Shown: piece after piece, positions 7,212-15,069 of the stretch
How positions within the stretch are numbered: the first letter of the stretch is position 1
Layout: each line of letters begins with the position of its first letter
Source of the DNA: Bryobacterales bacterium
GTDB taxonomy: Bacteria > Acidobacteriota > Terriglobia > Bryobacterales > Bryobacteraceae
Reading direction: 5' to 3'
Assembly (NCBI GenBank): GCA_003135055.1
Contig: PLDF01000200.1
Span: forward strand, 18,789-55,249
Length of the DNA stretch: 36,461 bases
Position numbers and translations under genes: made by a program
The notes under the pieces: model-generated
The model's input: the letters and a program-made list of their open reading frames with translations, nothing else
What the model was told of the DNA's origin: nothing
Databases searched by the model: none

Positions 7212-8564
7212 ATGCGTGATTCCCAATTTCTCGCCGGGCTAAATGCCAAATCCATCTGGCACCCCATGGCGCACCCGGCGGAGATGCGGAGCCATCCGCC
7301 CAAAGTGATCATGAAAGGCGAGGGAGTCAGTATAACGGACCTCGAAGGCCGGACGGTGCTCGATGCCGTCGGCGGCCTGTGGAACGTCAACCTGGGTTAC
7401 TCCTGTGAGCCGATCAAGAAAGCCATCGCCGGCCAGCTTGCCGTACTGCCTTACTATTCGGGATTTCGCGGCACATCGACGGGTCCGGCGATCGAGCTAT
7501 CCGATGTGTTGTGCCGCTTCTTCGAGCCGGAGGGGATGACGCGCGCGTTCTTTTCTTCGGGCGGCTCGGATTCGGTGGAGACCGCGCTGCGGCTGACGCG
7601 CCAATACTGGAAAGTGCGCGGCCAACTCGACCGCACCAAGTTCATCGCCCTGAAGAAGGGATATCACGGCACGCATTTCGGCGGAGCCTCGGTCAACGGC
7701 CACGCCAATTTCCGCCGCAACTATGAGCCGCTGCTGCCGGGCTGTTATCACATTGCCGCGCCCTATTCCTATCGCAATCCCTTCGGCGAGACCGGCCCGC
7801 GCCGTCTCGCCGAACTGTGCGCCAGCGCTCTGGAAGACGAGATCGCGTTTCAGGGACCGGACACCGTGGCCGCATTCATCATGGAGCCGGTGCTGGGCGC
7901 CGGCGGCGTGATCGTGCCGCACGAGAGTTTCATGCCGCTTGTCCGCCGGATCTGCGACAGCCACGACGTGCTGCTGATCGCCGATGAGGTGATCACCGCC
8001 TTCGGCCGGACCGGCGCCTGGTGCGGATCGCGTCTATGGAATGTCAAGCCCGACATGATGTGCATCGCCAAAGCGGTCACCAGCGGGTACTTTCCGCTGG
8101 GTGCGACGCTGCTCGGCGAGAAAGTGGCCGCGGCGATCGAGAGCAACAAGGATGCCTTTGGGATGGTCGGCCACGGCTACACATATTCCGGACATCCGGT
8201 GGGATGCGCCGCGGGCATTGCGGCGTTGGAAGAAACGCAAAGACTCAAGGTTCGCGAGAATGCAGCCGCCCGGGGACAGGAACTGATTGTGGCGCTGGAA
8301 GAGCTGAAAGCCAGGCACGCTCTGGTAGGCGACGTCCGGGCCAAGGGCCTGATGGCGGCGCTCGAAATCGTTTCCGACCGTGGCGCGAAGACCGCCGCGG
8401 GAAAGGAGACCATGAGCAGGATTGCGGAAGGCGCGTATGAGGCTGGGGTGATGATCCGCGTTTCCGGATGCAATATTATTCTGTCGCCGCCGCTGGTGAT
8501 TGCCGCGAGTGATGTGGGGAAGATCGCGGAAGCGTTGAATGCTGGACTTACAGCGGCGAGTTGA
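7212..8564 (+). CDS. Class III (omega) aminotransferase, PLP-dependent
   Basis: The 450-residue protein starts at ATG 7212, preceded by AGGAGA (7200-7205). The open frame reaches further upstream, but without a good start. It shows the fold-type I class III pattern: SSGGSDSVETALR (115-127), YHGTHFGG (151-158), a cofactor-binding Asp in LLIADEVITAFGRTG (Asp258), and the Schiff-base lysine Lys287 in MCIAKAVTSGYFPLGA. Such enzymes move the terminal amino group of omega-amino acids, diamines or amines to pyruvate or 2-oxoglutarate, as in putrescine or beta-alanine use. The aldehyde formed would normally go to an aldehyde dehydrogenase like the one decayed next door. Substrate is not predictable here. 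Confidence 0.92.
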   Translation: MRDSQFLAGLNAKSIWHPMAHPAEMRSHPPKVIMKGEGVSITDLEGRTVLDAVGGLWNVNLGYSCEPIKKAIAGQLAVLPYYSGFRGTSTGPAIELSDVLCRFFEPEGMTRAFFSSGGSDSVETALRLTRQYWKVRGQLDRTKFIALKKGYHGTHFGGASVNGHANFRRNYEPLLPGCYHIAAPYSYRNPFGETGPRRLAELCASALEDEIAFQGPDTVAAFIMEPVLGAGGVIVPHESFMPLVRRICDSHDVLLIADEVITAFGRTGAWCGSRLWNVKPDMMCIAKAVTSGYFPLGATLLGEKVAAAIESNKDAFGMVGHGYTYSGHPVGCAAGIAALEETQRLKVRENAAARGQELIVALEELKARHALVGDVRAKGLMAALEIVSDRGAKTAAGKETMSRIAEGAYEAGVMIRVSGCNIILSPPLVIAASDVGKIAEALNAGLTAAS

Positions 8565-8849
8565 GCGCCGGGATCTAAGGCCGGTTTTGCGTGCGTAGAT
8601 TCGAGCGCGCGACCGATACTCTCGTGGCCAGTTCTCGTCCGAAGGAGAGGTAAGATATCTTGGAGCGCGCGACATAAAAACGATGGATTGCGGGTTTTCC
8701 TTATTTGTGGCCCGATTCTTAAAGTATGTGTTGGCCGGTATAGACGCCGGTGCGCCAGTCCGTACTCAAAGCGCAGCCGATCGTCGCGCCTTAAACTAAT
8801 TCACTCGGTTACGCTTGCCTGTTACCTGCCCGGTTGGACCCTTCCCACG
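8565..8849. other. Intergenic region between convergent genes, no gene seen
   Basis: This 285-bp stretch separates the aminotransferase stop from the stop of the metallophosphoesterase on the other strand. I see no convincing reading frame, RNA gene or hairpin with a T-run in it. Confidence 0.5.
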
Positions 8850-9755
8850 CTACTTCGCCGGGGAGGACTCTCGCCGGTCTCTCTTGACCAGACCTGCCAT
8901 GCCCCAGTCTGTTAGTTTCGTTATCCGGCCGTCGCCATGCGGCGCACTTAGTTCCCTGATTTGAAAGTCGATGCTCTTACCCCGCACTTCGACCAGCGCG
9001 TGTCCGAAAAACCAACCGTCTTCGTAGACTCCGGACAACCGGAGATGCCCGCCCGAACTCGCCATTGAGACATATGTCACGCCTTCGAGTTCGAGACGCA
9101 GCATCTGGTGAACGTGTCCGGCGACAACATACCGGACGCCGTACCGCCGCGCAAGTTGGTGCAGCGCGAAGTTTGGATTCCGGAGCGCCACGTTCAGTAG
9201 CCAGGACGGCCGGTGCGAGACGATAATCTTCAACGGCTGCCCGGCATGGGCTTTCAAGTCCGCTTCCAGGAAGACCAGTTCCTGGGCCGGCAGCTCCTCG
9301 GACCGGCTATTGTCCAGGATTGTGAAATGCGCCTGCCCGTAATCGAAGCTGTAGTGTACGGGATGCGCCGCATGCTGCCGGAACAGCCGCTCCGATGCCT
9401 CCGACCAGATGTCGTGGTTGCCGGGCGCGAGATACAGTGGATAGCGCTGGAAAGGTTTGAGAATCCGGCCGGCTTCAAGCCACTCCGCTTCTGCGCTTGC
9501 GTCGTTCATCCCCTGAATGGTGTCGCCCACACTGACGACGAATGCCGGGCCTTCGGCTGCCACCTCCTTCCACACTTGCTCGTAAACGCCCGTTTGGGCC
9601 TCACCGGTCCGGTCGCCAAGAATCGCGAAGCGGAAGGAATCGGGCGCGGCGGCTCCCCGAATGCAGAGCAGAAGCGCAACTAGCAACCCGCCAAGGATGA
9701 AGGCGCGGCCGTACCGAGCTCGGATTCGCAGGCGATCGAACATCCCTCTTTGCAT
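8850..9755 (-). CDS. Membrane-anchored or exported calcineurin-like metallophosphoesterase
   Basis: The 301-residue protein begins with a basic stretch and a hydrophobic helix (about 18-36, ending near RGAAAPDS), so it is exported or anchored with the catalytic domain outside the cytoplasm. The metal-binding motifs of the two-metal phosphoesterase superfamily are in order: GDRTG (47-51), GDTIQ (77-81), GNHD (112-115), SHRPS (180-184) and GHVHQ (213-217). The first motif is the GD form without the usual DxH histidine, a variation known in some members. It may hydrolyse phosphomonoesters, diesters or nucleotides. It is divergent from the CHAT-protein operon with about 300 bp between, so a functional link to that locus is possible but unproven. 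Confidence 0.88.
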   Translation of the reverse strand: MQRGMFDRLRIRARYGRAFILGGLLVALLLCIRGAAAPDSFRFAILGDRTGEAQTGVYEQVWKEVAAEGPAFVVSVGDTIQGMNDASAEAEWLEAGRILKPFQRYPLYLAPGNHDIWSEASERLFRQHAAHPVHYSFDYGQAHFTILDNSRSEELPAQELVFLEADLKAHAGQPLKIIVSHRPSWLLNVALRNPNFALHQLARRYGVRYVVAGHVHQMLRLELEGVTYVSMASSGGHLRLSGVYEDGWFFGHALVEVRGKSIDFQIRELSAPHGDGRITKLTDWGMAGLVKRDRRESSPAK

Positions 9756-10056
9756 TTTCGCAAGATCGGACCGCCGCGCATGAGCGGAGTGTGAATCCTA
9801 AGGATGACGGACGTCCCACTAGACCTTTCTTGGTCGCGGTCCCGCCACTTTCCACCAACAATGTGGATGAGCGCGAGATGTTATCGCCGCGCCGGACACC
9901 GGGATAGCTGGCGTCGCATATCGAATCTTCGTTTTCATATTGACGGATGTGAGCTGGAACCGGCCGTCGATTCGGAAGTGACTCCATACGCATGGCTTGA
10001 TTCTGCTCGTTGAGCGCGGGATTCGGTTATCATCGGTAGCTGTAGGAATTCACGAA
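9756..10056. other. Divergent intergenic region ahead of the CHAT operon
   Basis: About 300 bp lie between the metallophosphoesterase start and the ATG chosen for the CHAT protein. A TATCAT sequence at 10028-10033 matches a -10 box in five of six positions but has no good -35 partner. I see no clear gene here. Confidence 0.3.
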
Positions 10057-12849
10057 ATGCCATTAGCGGCTCTGCGATGGGCAATCTGCCGATTTCGATT
10101 TCACGGGCCGTTCCTCATTCTGCAATATTCGGACAGCCTGGAATCGGCCCCTCTCAAGATACAAAGCGAGCTTTCCCTGGAGATCGATTTTCGAGCCATC
10201 CTCCCACGGCTCCGGCAGTTACTCGCCGGTGTCGACTTGAGCGATGGGAGATATCCATCCCCGATCGCGGTCTACTATTCCTTTCCCGCGCAGGTTGCGC
10301 TTCCCAATATCGAAACAGCTTTCCTGACATTCCTCGAAGATCAGGGCGCCGACGTCGTCCAGGCGGTTCGCCTGAGTCGCGGCCGGCCTTTGTCGCGCAC
10401 CGGCATGCGACTGCCGCTCAACATTCTGGCCGCACCCGAAGCCAGTGCGTTGCTGGAGGGGCTCGACTCGTTGCAATGGCTCAAGCAGCCCTTAGTCCGA
10501 AGTTTCGGCATCCATGCCGAGACACTGAGGGGAGACATGGAGCTCACTTTGCGAGCCGGCGCGTGTTCCATCCTGATCGCCAGCGACGTCCGGTCCGCGC
10601 TTCCCGTGCTCCGCCGTTTGCCGGAAGCGATGCTTCCTCGGCTGGTCGTCCAGTGGGGGGCGGCGATGGAGAGCCTGGAATCGGTTCCGGGCGTTGCGTT
10701 TCTTGAGGTCGAGCCTGAGCCACTGCCGTTTGTGCACGAGTTCCTCATGGGCCTCACCATTGACATGCCCCTCCACCAGGCGTTCCGGCTTGCCTTGAGG
10801 AAGTATCGATCGCAGTCGCTCCAGCCGCCTCGCGCGCGATTGTCCGCGGACCCTTTCAGCAATCAGTCTCTCCGCCTCAGCGATGCGCTGCTGGAGTTGA
10901 AGCGGCGTGCCAATCGCTTTCAGGCGTACTATGGACCTCCCCTGCCTTCCAGCACGCAACCAGCGTCGGACTGGCGTACCGCTCTGCCGGAAACGTCTCT
11001 CCCGCCGGCCCTGAGAGACCCGATATTCGGCGACCGCCAGGTGTTGCATCACCAAATCGCGGGTCTGGTTGCAGTGTCCGGGAGCGCCGCCCGCTTTGAG
11101 GATCTGGTCGCGAACTTGCCCACGATGCCGGCAGCGAATCCCGAAGCGCGCCGCGCCCTGGACGCGGCGCTGGTGCGCGTGGAAACGGAGCCGCTGTCAA
11201 AACCGATGCACGCGTATGAGTCGCTTGAGGCCGGCGCCGCGTACGAGTTGCAGGTTCACATCGGAAGCCGCTTGCCGGAAAGCCTCGTGGCGGGAGGCGT
11301 TGCCGCCATCGACGAACTGGTCGGACCGCCCGACGATTCGGAAGGGCATTGGCTCGATCTCTCCGTACAGGCCAAGGACTTTCGACTCCTGTCACCGGCC
11401 GGCCAACGCGTTCGGCTGCCACGCCGCGGGTCGAGCGATCTCGTCTACTTCCGCATTCGCGCGCCGCTGGCGCCTGGAACCGCGCGGCTGCGCATCACGA
11501 TTCATCACCGCAATCGTCTCATTCAATCTTTCTTGCTCAAAGCCGTCATCGCCGCGGCGGAGGCTGAGGGAAACCTGGAGATCGCCCAGGAGTTCGCCGT
11601 TTCCCAAGAGTTTGCGAACCTGGATGAGTTGCAGCCGCGAGCGCTTTTCATCGGGCTGAATCAGGGCCGGACCACCCATGAGCTGATGATCAAATCCGAT
11701 CAGGCAACTTCCGAGCTCGACCTGAGCGCCAGCGCGTACGATCAGGCGGTGAAGGATTTGCGCAAGGCTCTTGAAGACGCGGTCGTCATCCCCGGCCGCA
11801 GGGTTGCGCGGAAGTACCAAAAAGTCGTCCCCGGCAATGCACCGGGCGCGGAAGCGTCGGACGCGTTCCGGGCACTCGCCAAACTCGGGCGCGCGGTGTA
11901 TGAAGCCTTGTTCAGCGCCCTGCCCCGAGGTGCGGCAACCCGTCAATCCCTCGTCCGTCTGCAAGCGACGGCAAAGGAAAAAATCCAGGTAGTACGCTTC
12001 GACCCTCGCTCGGCGTTTCCCTGGACTCTGCTCTACGATTGGGAGCTTCCCGCCGGCATTCCCGGCACTCCCCCGCCGCCGGTCTGTCTCGGCGTCGTAC
12101 CCGATGCAAGCGGTAATGCGGTTGACTGCGCGCACGGCGCCGGTGACAAGGCGTACTGCGTTCGCGGGTTCTGGGGCGTACGCCACTACGTGGAAGAAAT
12201 GCTGAATCAGCAAAGAAACGCCAGTCAAACGGTGAAACGGCCGGCTGCGGACGTGGTACGAATTGTCGCCGACAGCGCTCTTACCCAGGCGAAGACGCTG
12301 CAGACGCACTTGACGGCGGCCCTGGGGACCGGCAATCTCACTATGGATCCGGGGAACGAAACCAAACTCCTCGACCTGCTGTGGCAGACCCCTTCGGCCC
12401 GGCCGGCCGTGCTGATCGTGCTGGGCCACCTGGAGACCGGCGCCCTTCCCGGCGAGCCTGACACGCCGCGCGTCGAAATGCAATCCGGACAGGAGTGGTT
12501 CACGCTGAAGAATCTGACGGACCGGAGCACGAAGGCAGTGGACTGGTGGGACGATCCGCGCACCATTGTGCTGTTCGCGGCCTGCCAGAGCGCGGCCACG
12601 GACCAGGATGCGCTCAACGATTTCGTGACGGCCCTCAATACCGCGGGCGCTGGGGCGATCATAGGCACGCAATCCGTGATCGGCGGCGATCAGGCTGCCG
12701 ACTTTGCCGAAAGAATCACCCGCAATCTTTGGGCTTTTATGCCTCTCGGAGAGGCCATCCATGCGGTGCGGAGCGAAACGGTCCGCGACGGCGACCCGGG
12801 AGGCTTTTTGCTCCAATCCTTTGGCGATATCGACCTCAAGCTGCAATGA
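10057..12849 (+). CDS. Large protein with C-terminal CHAT (caspase-like) domain
   Basis: I chose ATG 10057 because AGGAA (10044-10048) precedes it by 8 bases; a TTG at 9997 would add 20 residues. The 930-residue protein has no signal peptide. Residues about 620-925 look like a CHAT peptidase. FPWTLLYDWELP is near the start of the domain. A candidate catalytic His791 lies in VLGHLETG and a candidate nucleophile Cys843 in LFAACQS. The typical ending AGAGAIIGTQSVIGGDQAA and PLGEAIHAVR is present. The histidine lacks the usual following glycine, so activity is uncertain. Residues about 385-510 look like a beta-sandwich. The N-terminal third resembles a degenerate second CHAT-like fold. It is 15 bp upstream of a membrane protein gene in the same operon. 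Confidence 0.8.
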   Translation: MPLAALRWAICRFRFHGPFLILQYSDSLESAPLKIQSELSLEIDFRAILPRLRQLLAGVDLSDGRYPSPIAVYYSFPAQVALPNIETAFLTFLEDQGADVVQAVRLSRGRPLSRTGMRLPLNILAAPEASALLEGLDSLQWLKQPLVRSFGIHAETLRGDMELTLRAGACSILIASDVRSALPVLRRLPEAMLPRLVVQWGAAMESLESVPGVAFLEVEPEPLPFVHEFLMGLTIDMPLHQAFRLALRKYRSQSLQPPRARLSADPFSNQSLRLSDALLELKRRANRFQAYYGPPLPSSTQPASDWRTALPETSLPPALRDPIFGDRQVLHHQIAGLVAVSGSAARFEDLVANLPTMPAANPEARRALDAALVRVETEPLSKPMHAYESLEAGAAYELQVHIGSRLPESLVAGGVAAIDELVGPPDDSEGHWLDLSVQAKDFRLLSPAGQRVRLPRRGSSDLVYFRIRAPLAPGTARLRITIHHRNRLIQSFLLKAVIAAAEAEGNLEIAQEFAVSQEFANLDELQPRALFIGLNQGRTTHELMIKSDQATSELDLSASAYDQAVKDLRKALEDAVVIPGRRVARKYQKVVPGNAPGAEASDAFRALAKLGRAVYEALFSALPRGAATRQSLVRLQATAKEKIQVVRFDPRSAFPWTLLYDWELPAGIPGTPPPPVCLGVVPDASGNAVDCAHGAGDKAYCVRGFWGVRHYVEEMLNQQRNASQTVKRPAADVVRIVADSALTQAKTLQTHLTAALGTGNLTMDPGNETKLLDLLWQTPSARPAVLIVLGHLETGALPGEPDTPRVEMQSGQEWFTLKNLTDRSTKAVDWWDDPRTIVLFAACQSAATDQDALNDFVTALNTAGAGAIIGTQSVIGGDQAADFAERITRNLWAFMPLGEAIHAVRSETVRDGDPGGFLLQSFGDIDLKLQ

Positions 12850-12864
12850 GGAGGAGGCACGGAG

Positions 12865-15057
12865 ATGACCGGCGGACTTAGGGAGATGGCGAAGAGGCGT
12901 CGGGTAGAGAGCTGGCGCGGTACGCAAAAGCGCGCGCGCTACGGCCGAAGGGGCCTGGCGCTCTTCGCGCTTACCGCCGCGCTTGCGGCCGCGCAGGAAA
13001 GTACGGTTACCATCGACGGCGGCAACACGATTCAGTTGTGCGCCGACTGCGCCACCCGCAAGATCCGCGCCACCGTTACCGCAACCAGGTTTTCGGTTCG
13101 CAAGGATCAGCCGCCCGAGGTGGTCGAAGTCAGCTCCAACGGTGTCCGCGACCAATCCTGGAAGGAGTGGTTTCAAGCCGGTTGGGAACCGGCCGACGGC
13201 GTGCCATCGGCGCTGGTCTTGGGCGTGAGCGATCGATTGAGGAAGGCCGGCACGTACAACGTTGTCCTCTCGCTCGGCCGCAACCTGCCCAAGCTCACGG
13301 TGCAGGTGGTACAGGCAGCGGCGCAACTCGATGCGCCCGACAAGCTGTCGATCGAGCGGATTCAGATCTGGCCGTGGGATTGCTGCGAGCCGCGGTCCTG
13401 GACCTTCGACGTACGCGAAAGCAGCGGCCTGGCCGGGGTGACCGACCTGCAGGTGTTCAACCGGCAGGCTATGCAGGGGACCACCGGCGTCACCGGCACG
13501 GTGAAGCTCCAGGGACCCTCGGCGATCCAGGCAGGGCGGCCGCAAACGTTGCATCTCGACCTGGCCGGCGACTTTCCCCGCGGAACCAGCACCGGATCTT
13601 TCAAATTGATCGCTCCGCAGCTCGCTCAGCCGGTGACGCTCAATTACGAAGTACGCACCAGACTTCACGAGATGTATCTCCTATTCGCCATTCTGCTCGG
13701 ATTGGGGCTGAGCTACATAGCGCGGTACCGCCTAGAGGAACGGATACTGCTGGCGCAGGCAAGGCTTCAGGCCGATGAAATTCTTCAGGAGGTGACGGAT
13801 CGGCTCGGCAACTATGACGATACCGTCTCCGCTGCGGTTACGGGCGAACGCGAGGCGCTGCGGAACGCCGCGCTGGCCGGCGACCCGGACCAGATCAATC
13901 TGCACGCCGGATTCCTCCGCACGCAATGGCAGACGGCTCTGACGAATTTCGCGACGCGCGACGGGCAGGCGGCCACCCAACTGCGCGACCTGCAGTCCGT
14001 TTTGTCTTTGCCGTGGCAAGTGCCTCATCCCATTCAAACTTCGATCCGGACCGCAAAAACCGCGGCAGAGGCGGTTGGCCAGCTTCTTCACAATCACAAG
14101 GCGGATGAAGCGTTGCTGGATGTTGCCGCCGCTTGCCAGCAGCTCGGCGCGGATCTCAGAAACGGGGGCCTGGCGTGGCAGAACGATGCGCGCGGCGTGC
14201 TTGACCTGATTGCCAACGCCACCTTGGGAATCCCGGAACCTGTGCGCCTCCAATTCAAGGACGTCCAGCACAATGCTCCTCCGGAACTGGACCGCGTTAA
14301 GAATGAAAACCCGCCCACCGACGCACCCGGCTTCAAAAGTATGCTGAACGACCTGAGCACGGAGTACCGCGGCATGACCGAAACGATGACCCGCCTCAAA
14401 GAGCGGATGCAGCTGGAGTGGTCGGCGGCGGAAAATCTTTGGCGCCCGGCGCAATTGTCCCGGCCAGACCTCCTGATCGAGCTTCGGCGGCAGTTCGTCG
14501 GGATGAACGACGCGCTGGGCGCCGCGGCGGACGATCCCGGGCCATTGCGCGCCGGCCTGCCGCAGATGCTGGCTGACATGCAGGCGCGCTGGCGGGACGC
14601 CTTAGTGGCACAGGTTCCGGCGGGCTATGCGAAACTGACGCAAATTCTGGCCGGCATTGAGGGGCGGGAGTTTGTGCAGGCGGTCCAGGCGGTGCTCGCG
14701 GCCCAGGGCTCTGAGGACCGGCTGTTCGGATCTGGCGCAAGAGCCGTTCCCACCAATTGGCCCGCGGGACGACAGCCGCAGCCCGGTTCGCATTTTGTCA
14801 CGCTCTTCAGCACTCCGGTGGACCGGCCCGCTCCGATTCCCGGCCTTCCCCGAGTGCTTCTTCAGCGAGAGCTGAATGCGGGGCGCCTTCTGCAGACCGC
14901 AGTGGTCGGCGCGCTGATGGCTCTGTGGGCATTCACTTCGTATCGGCAGACCTTCGATGGCACTTACACCGGCCTGCTGGCGCCCCTGGCCGGCGCCTTC
15001 CTGCTCGACATATCCATCGAAGGACTCAAGAATCAGGTCAAAGACAAGAAGAACTGA
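12865..15057 (+). CDS. Multi-pass membrane protein of unknown family, operon partner of the CHAT protein
   Basis: I do not recognise this 730-residue protein. The ATG at 12865 is preceded by GGAGGAGG with good spacing, 15 bp after the CHAT gene, so the two are probably made together. A basic N-terminus and hydrophobic segment (about 28-44, ending AAAQES) act as signal peptide or first membrane helix. Residues 45-265 form a beta-rich domain, presumably outside the cytoplasm, with cysteine pairs at 59/62 and 173/174. A clear helix spans 268-287. A long, alanine- and glutamine-rich helical region (about 290-660) should be cytoplasmic. Two further hydrophobic segments lie at about 676-692 and 703-718, followed by a lysine-rich tail. 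It could be a sensor, or a target or anchor for the CHAT protein; this is inference only. Confidence 0.8.
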   Translation: MTGGLREMAKRRRVESWRGTQKRARYGRRGLALFALTAALAAAQESTVTIDGGNTIQLCADCATRKIRATVTATRFSVRKDQPPEVVEVSSNGVRDQSWKEWFQAGWEPADGVPSALVLGVSDRLRKAGTYNVVLSLGRNLPKLTVQVVQAAAQLDAPDKLSIERIQIWPWDCCEPRSWTFDVRESSGLAGVTDLQVFNRQAMQGTTGVTGTVKLQGPSAIQAGRPQTLHLDLAGDFPRGTSTGSFKLIAPQLAQPVTLNYEVRTRLHEMYLLFAILLGLGLSYIARYRLEERILLAQARLQADEILQEVTDRLGNYDDTVSAAVTGEREALRNAALAGDPDQINLHAGFLRTQWQTALTNFATRDGQAATQLRDLQSVLSLPWQVPHPIQTSIRTAKTAAEAVGQLLHNHKADEALLDVAAACQQLGADLRNGGLAWQNDARGVLDLIANATLGIPEPVRLQFKDVQHNAPPELDRVKNENPPTDAPGFKSMLNDLSTEYRGMTETMTRLKERMQLEWSAAENLWRPAQLSRPDLLIELRRQFVGMNDALGAAADDPGPLRAGLPQMLADMQARWRDALVAQVPAGYAKLTQILAGIEGREFVQAVQAVLAAQGSEDRLFGSGARAVPTNWPAGRQPQPGSHFVTLFSTPVDRPAPIPGLPRVLLQRELNAGRLLQTAVVGALMALWAFTSYRQTFDGTYTGLLAPLAGAFLLDISIEGLKNQVKDKKN

Positions 15058-15069
15058 AGCACGCCATGA

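Noticed and set aside
8688..8915. A 75-codon plus-strand frame after the aminotransferase
   Set aside because: No ribosome binding site or family sequence, and it enters the end of the metallophosphoesterase gene on the other strand.
11392..13668. A 758-codon open frame on the minus strand inside the CHAT operon
   Set aside because: It is a GC-skew shadow of the two plus-strand genes, which have signal, membrane and CHAT features; the minus frame has none.
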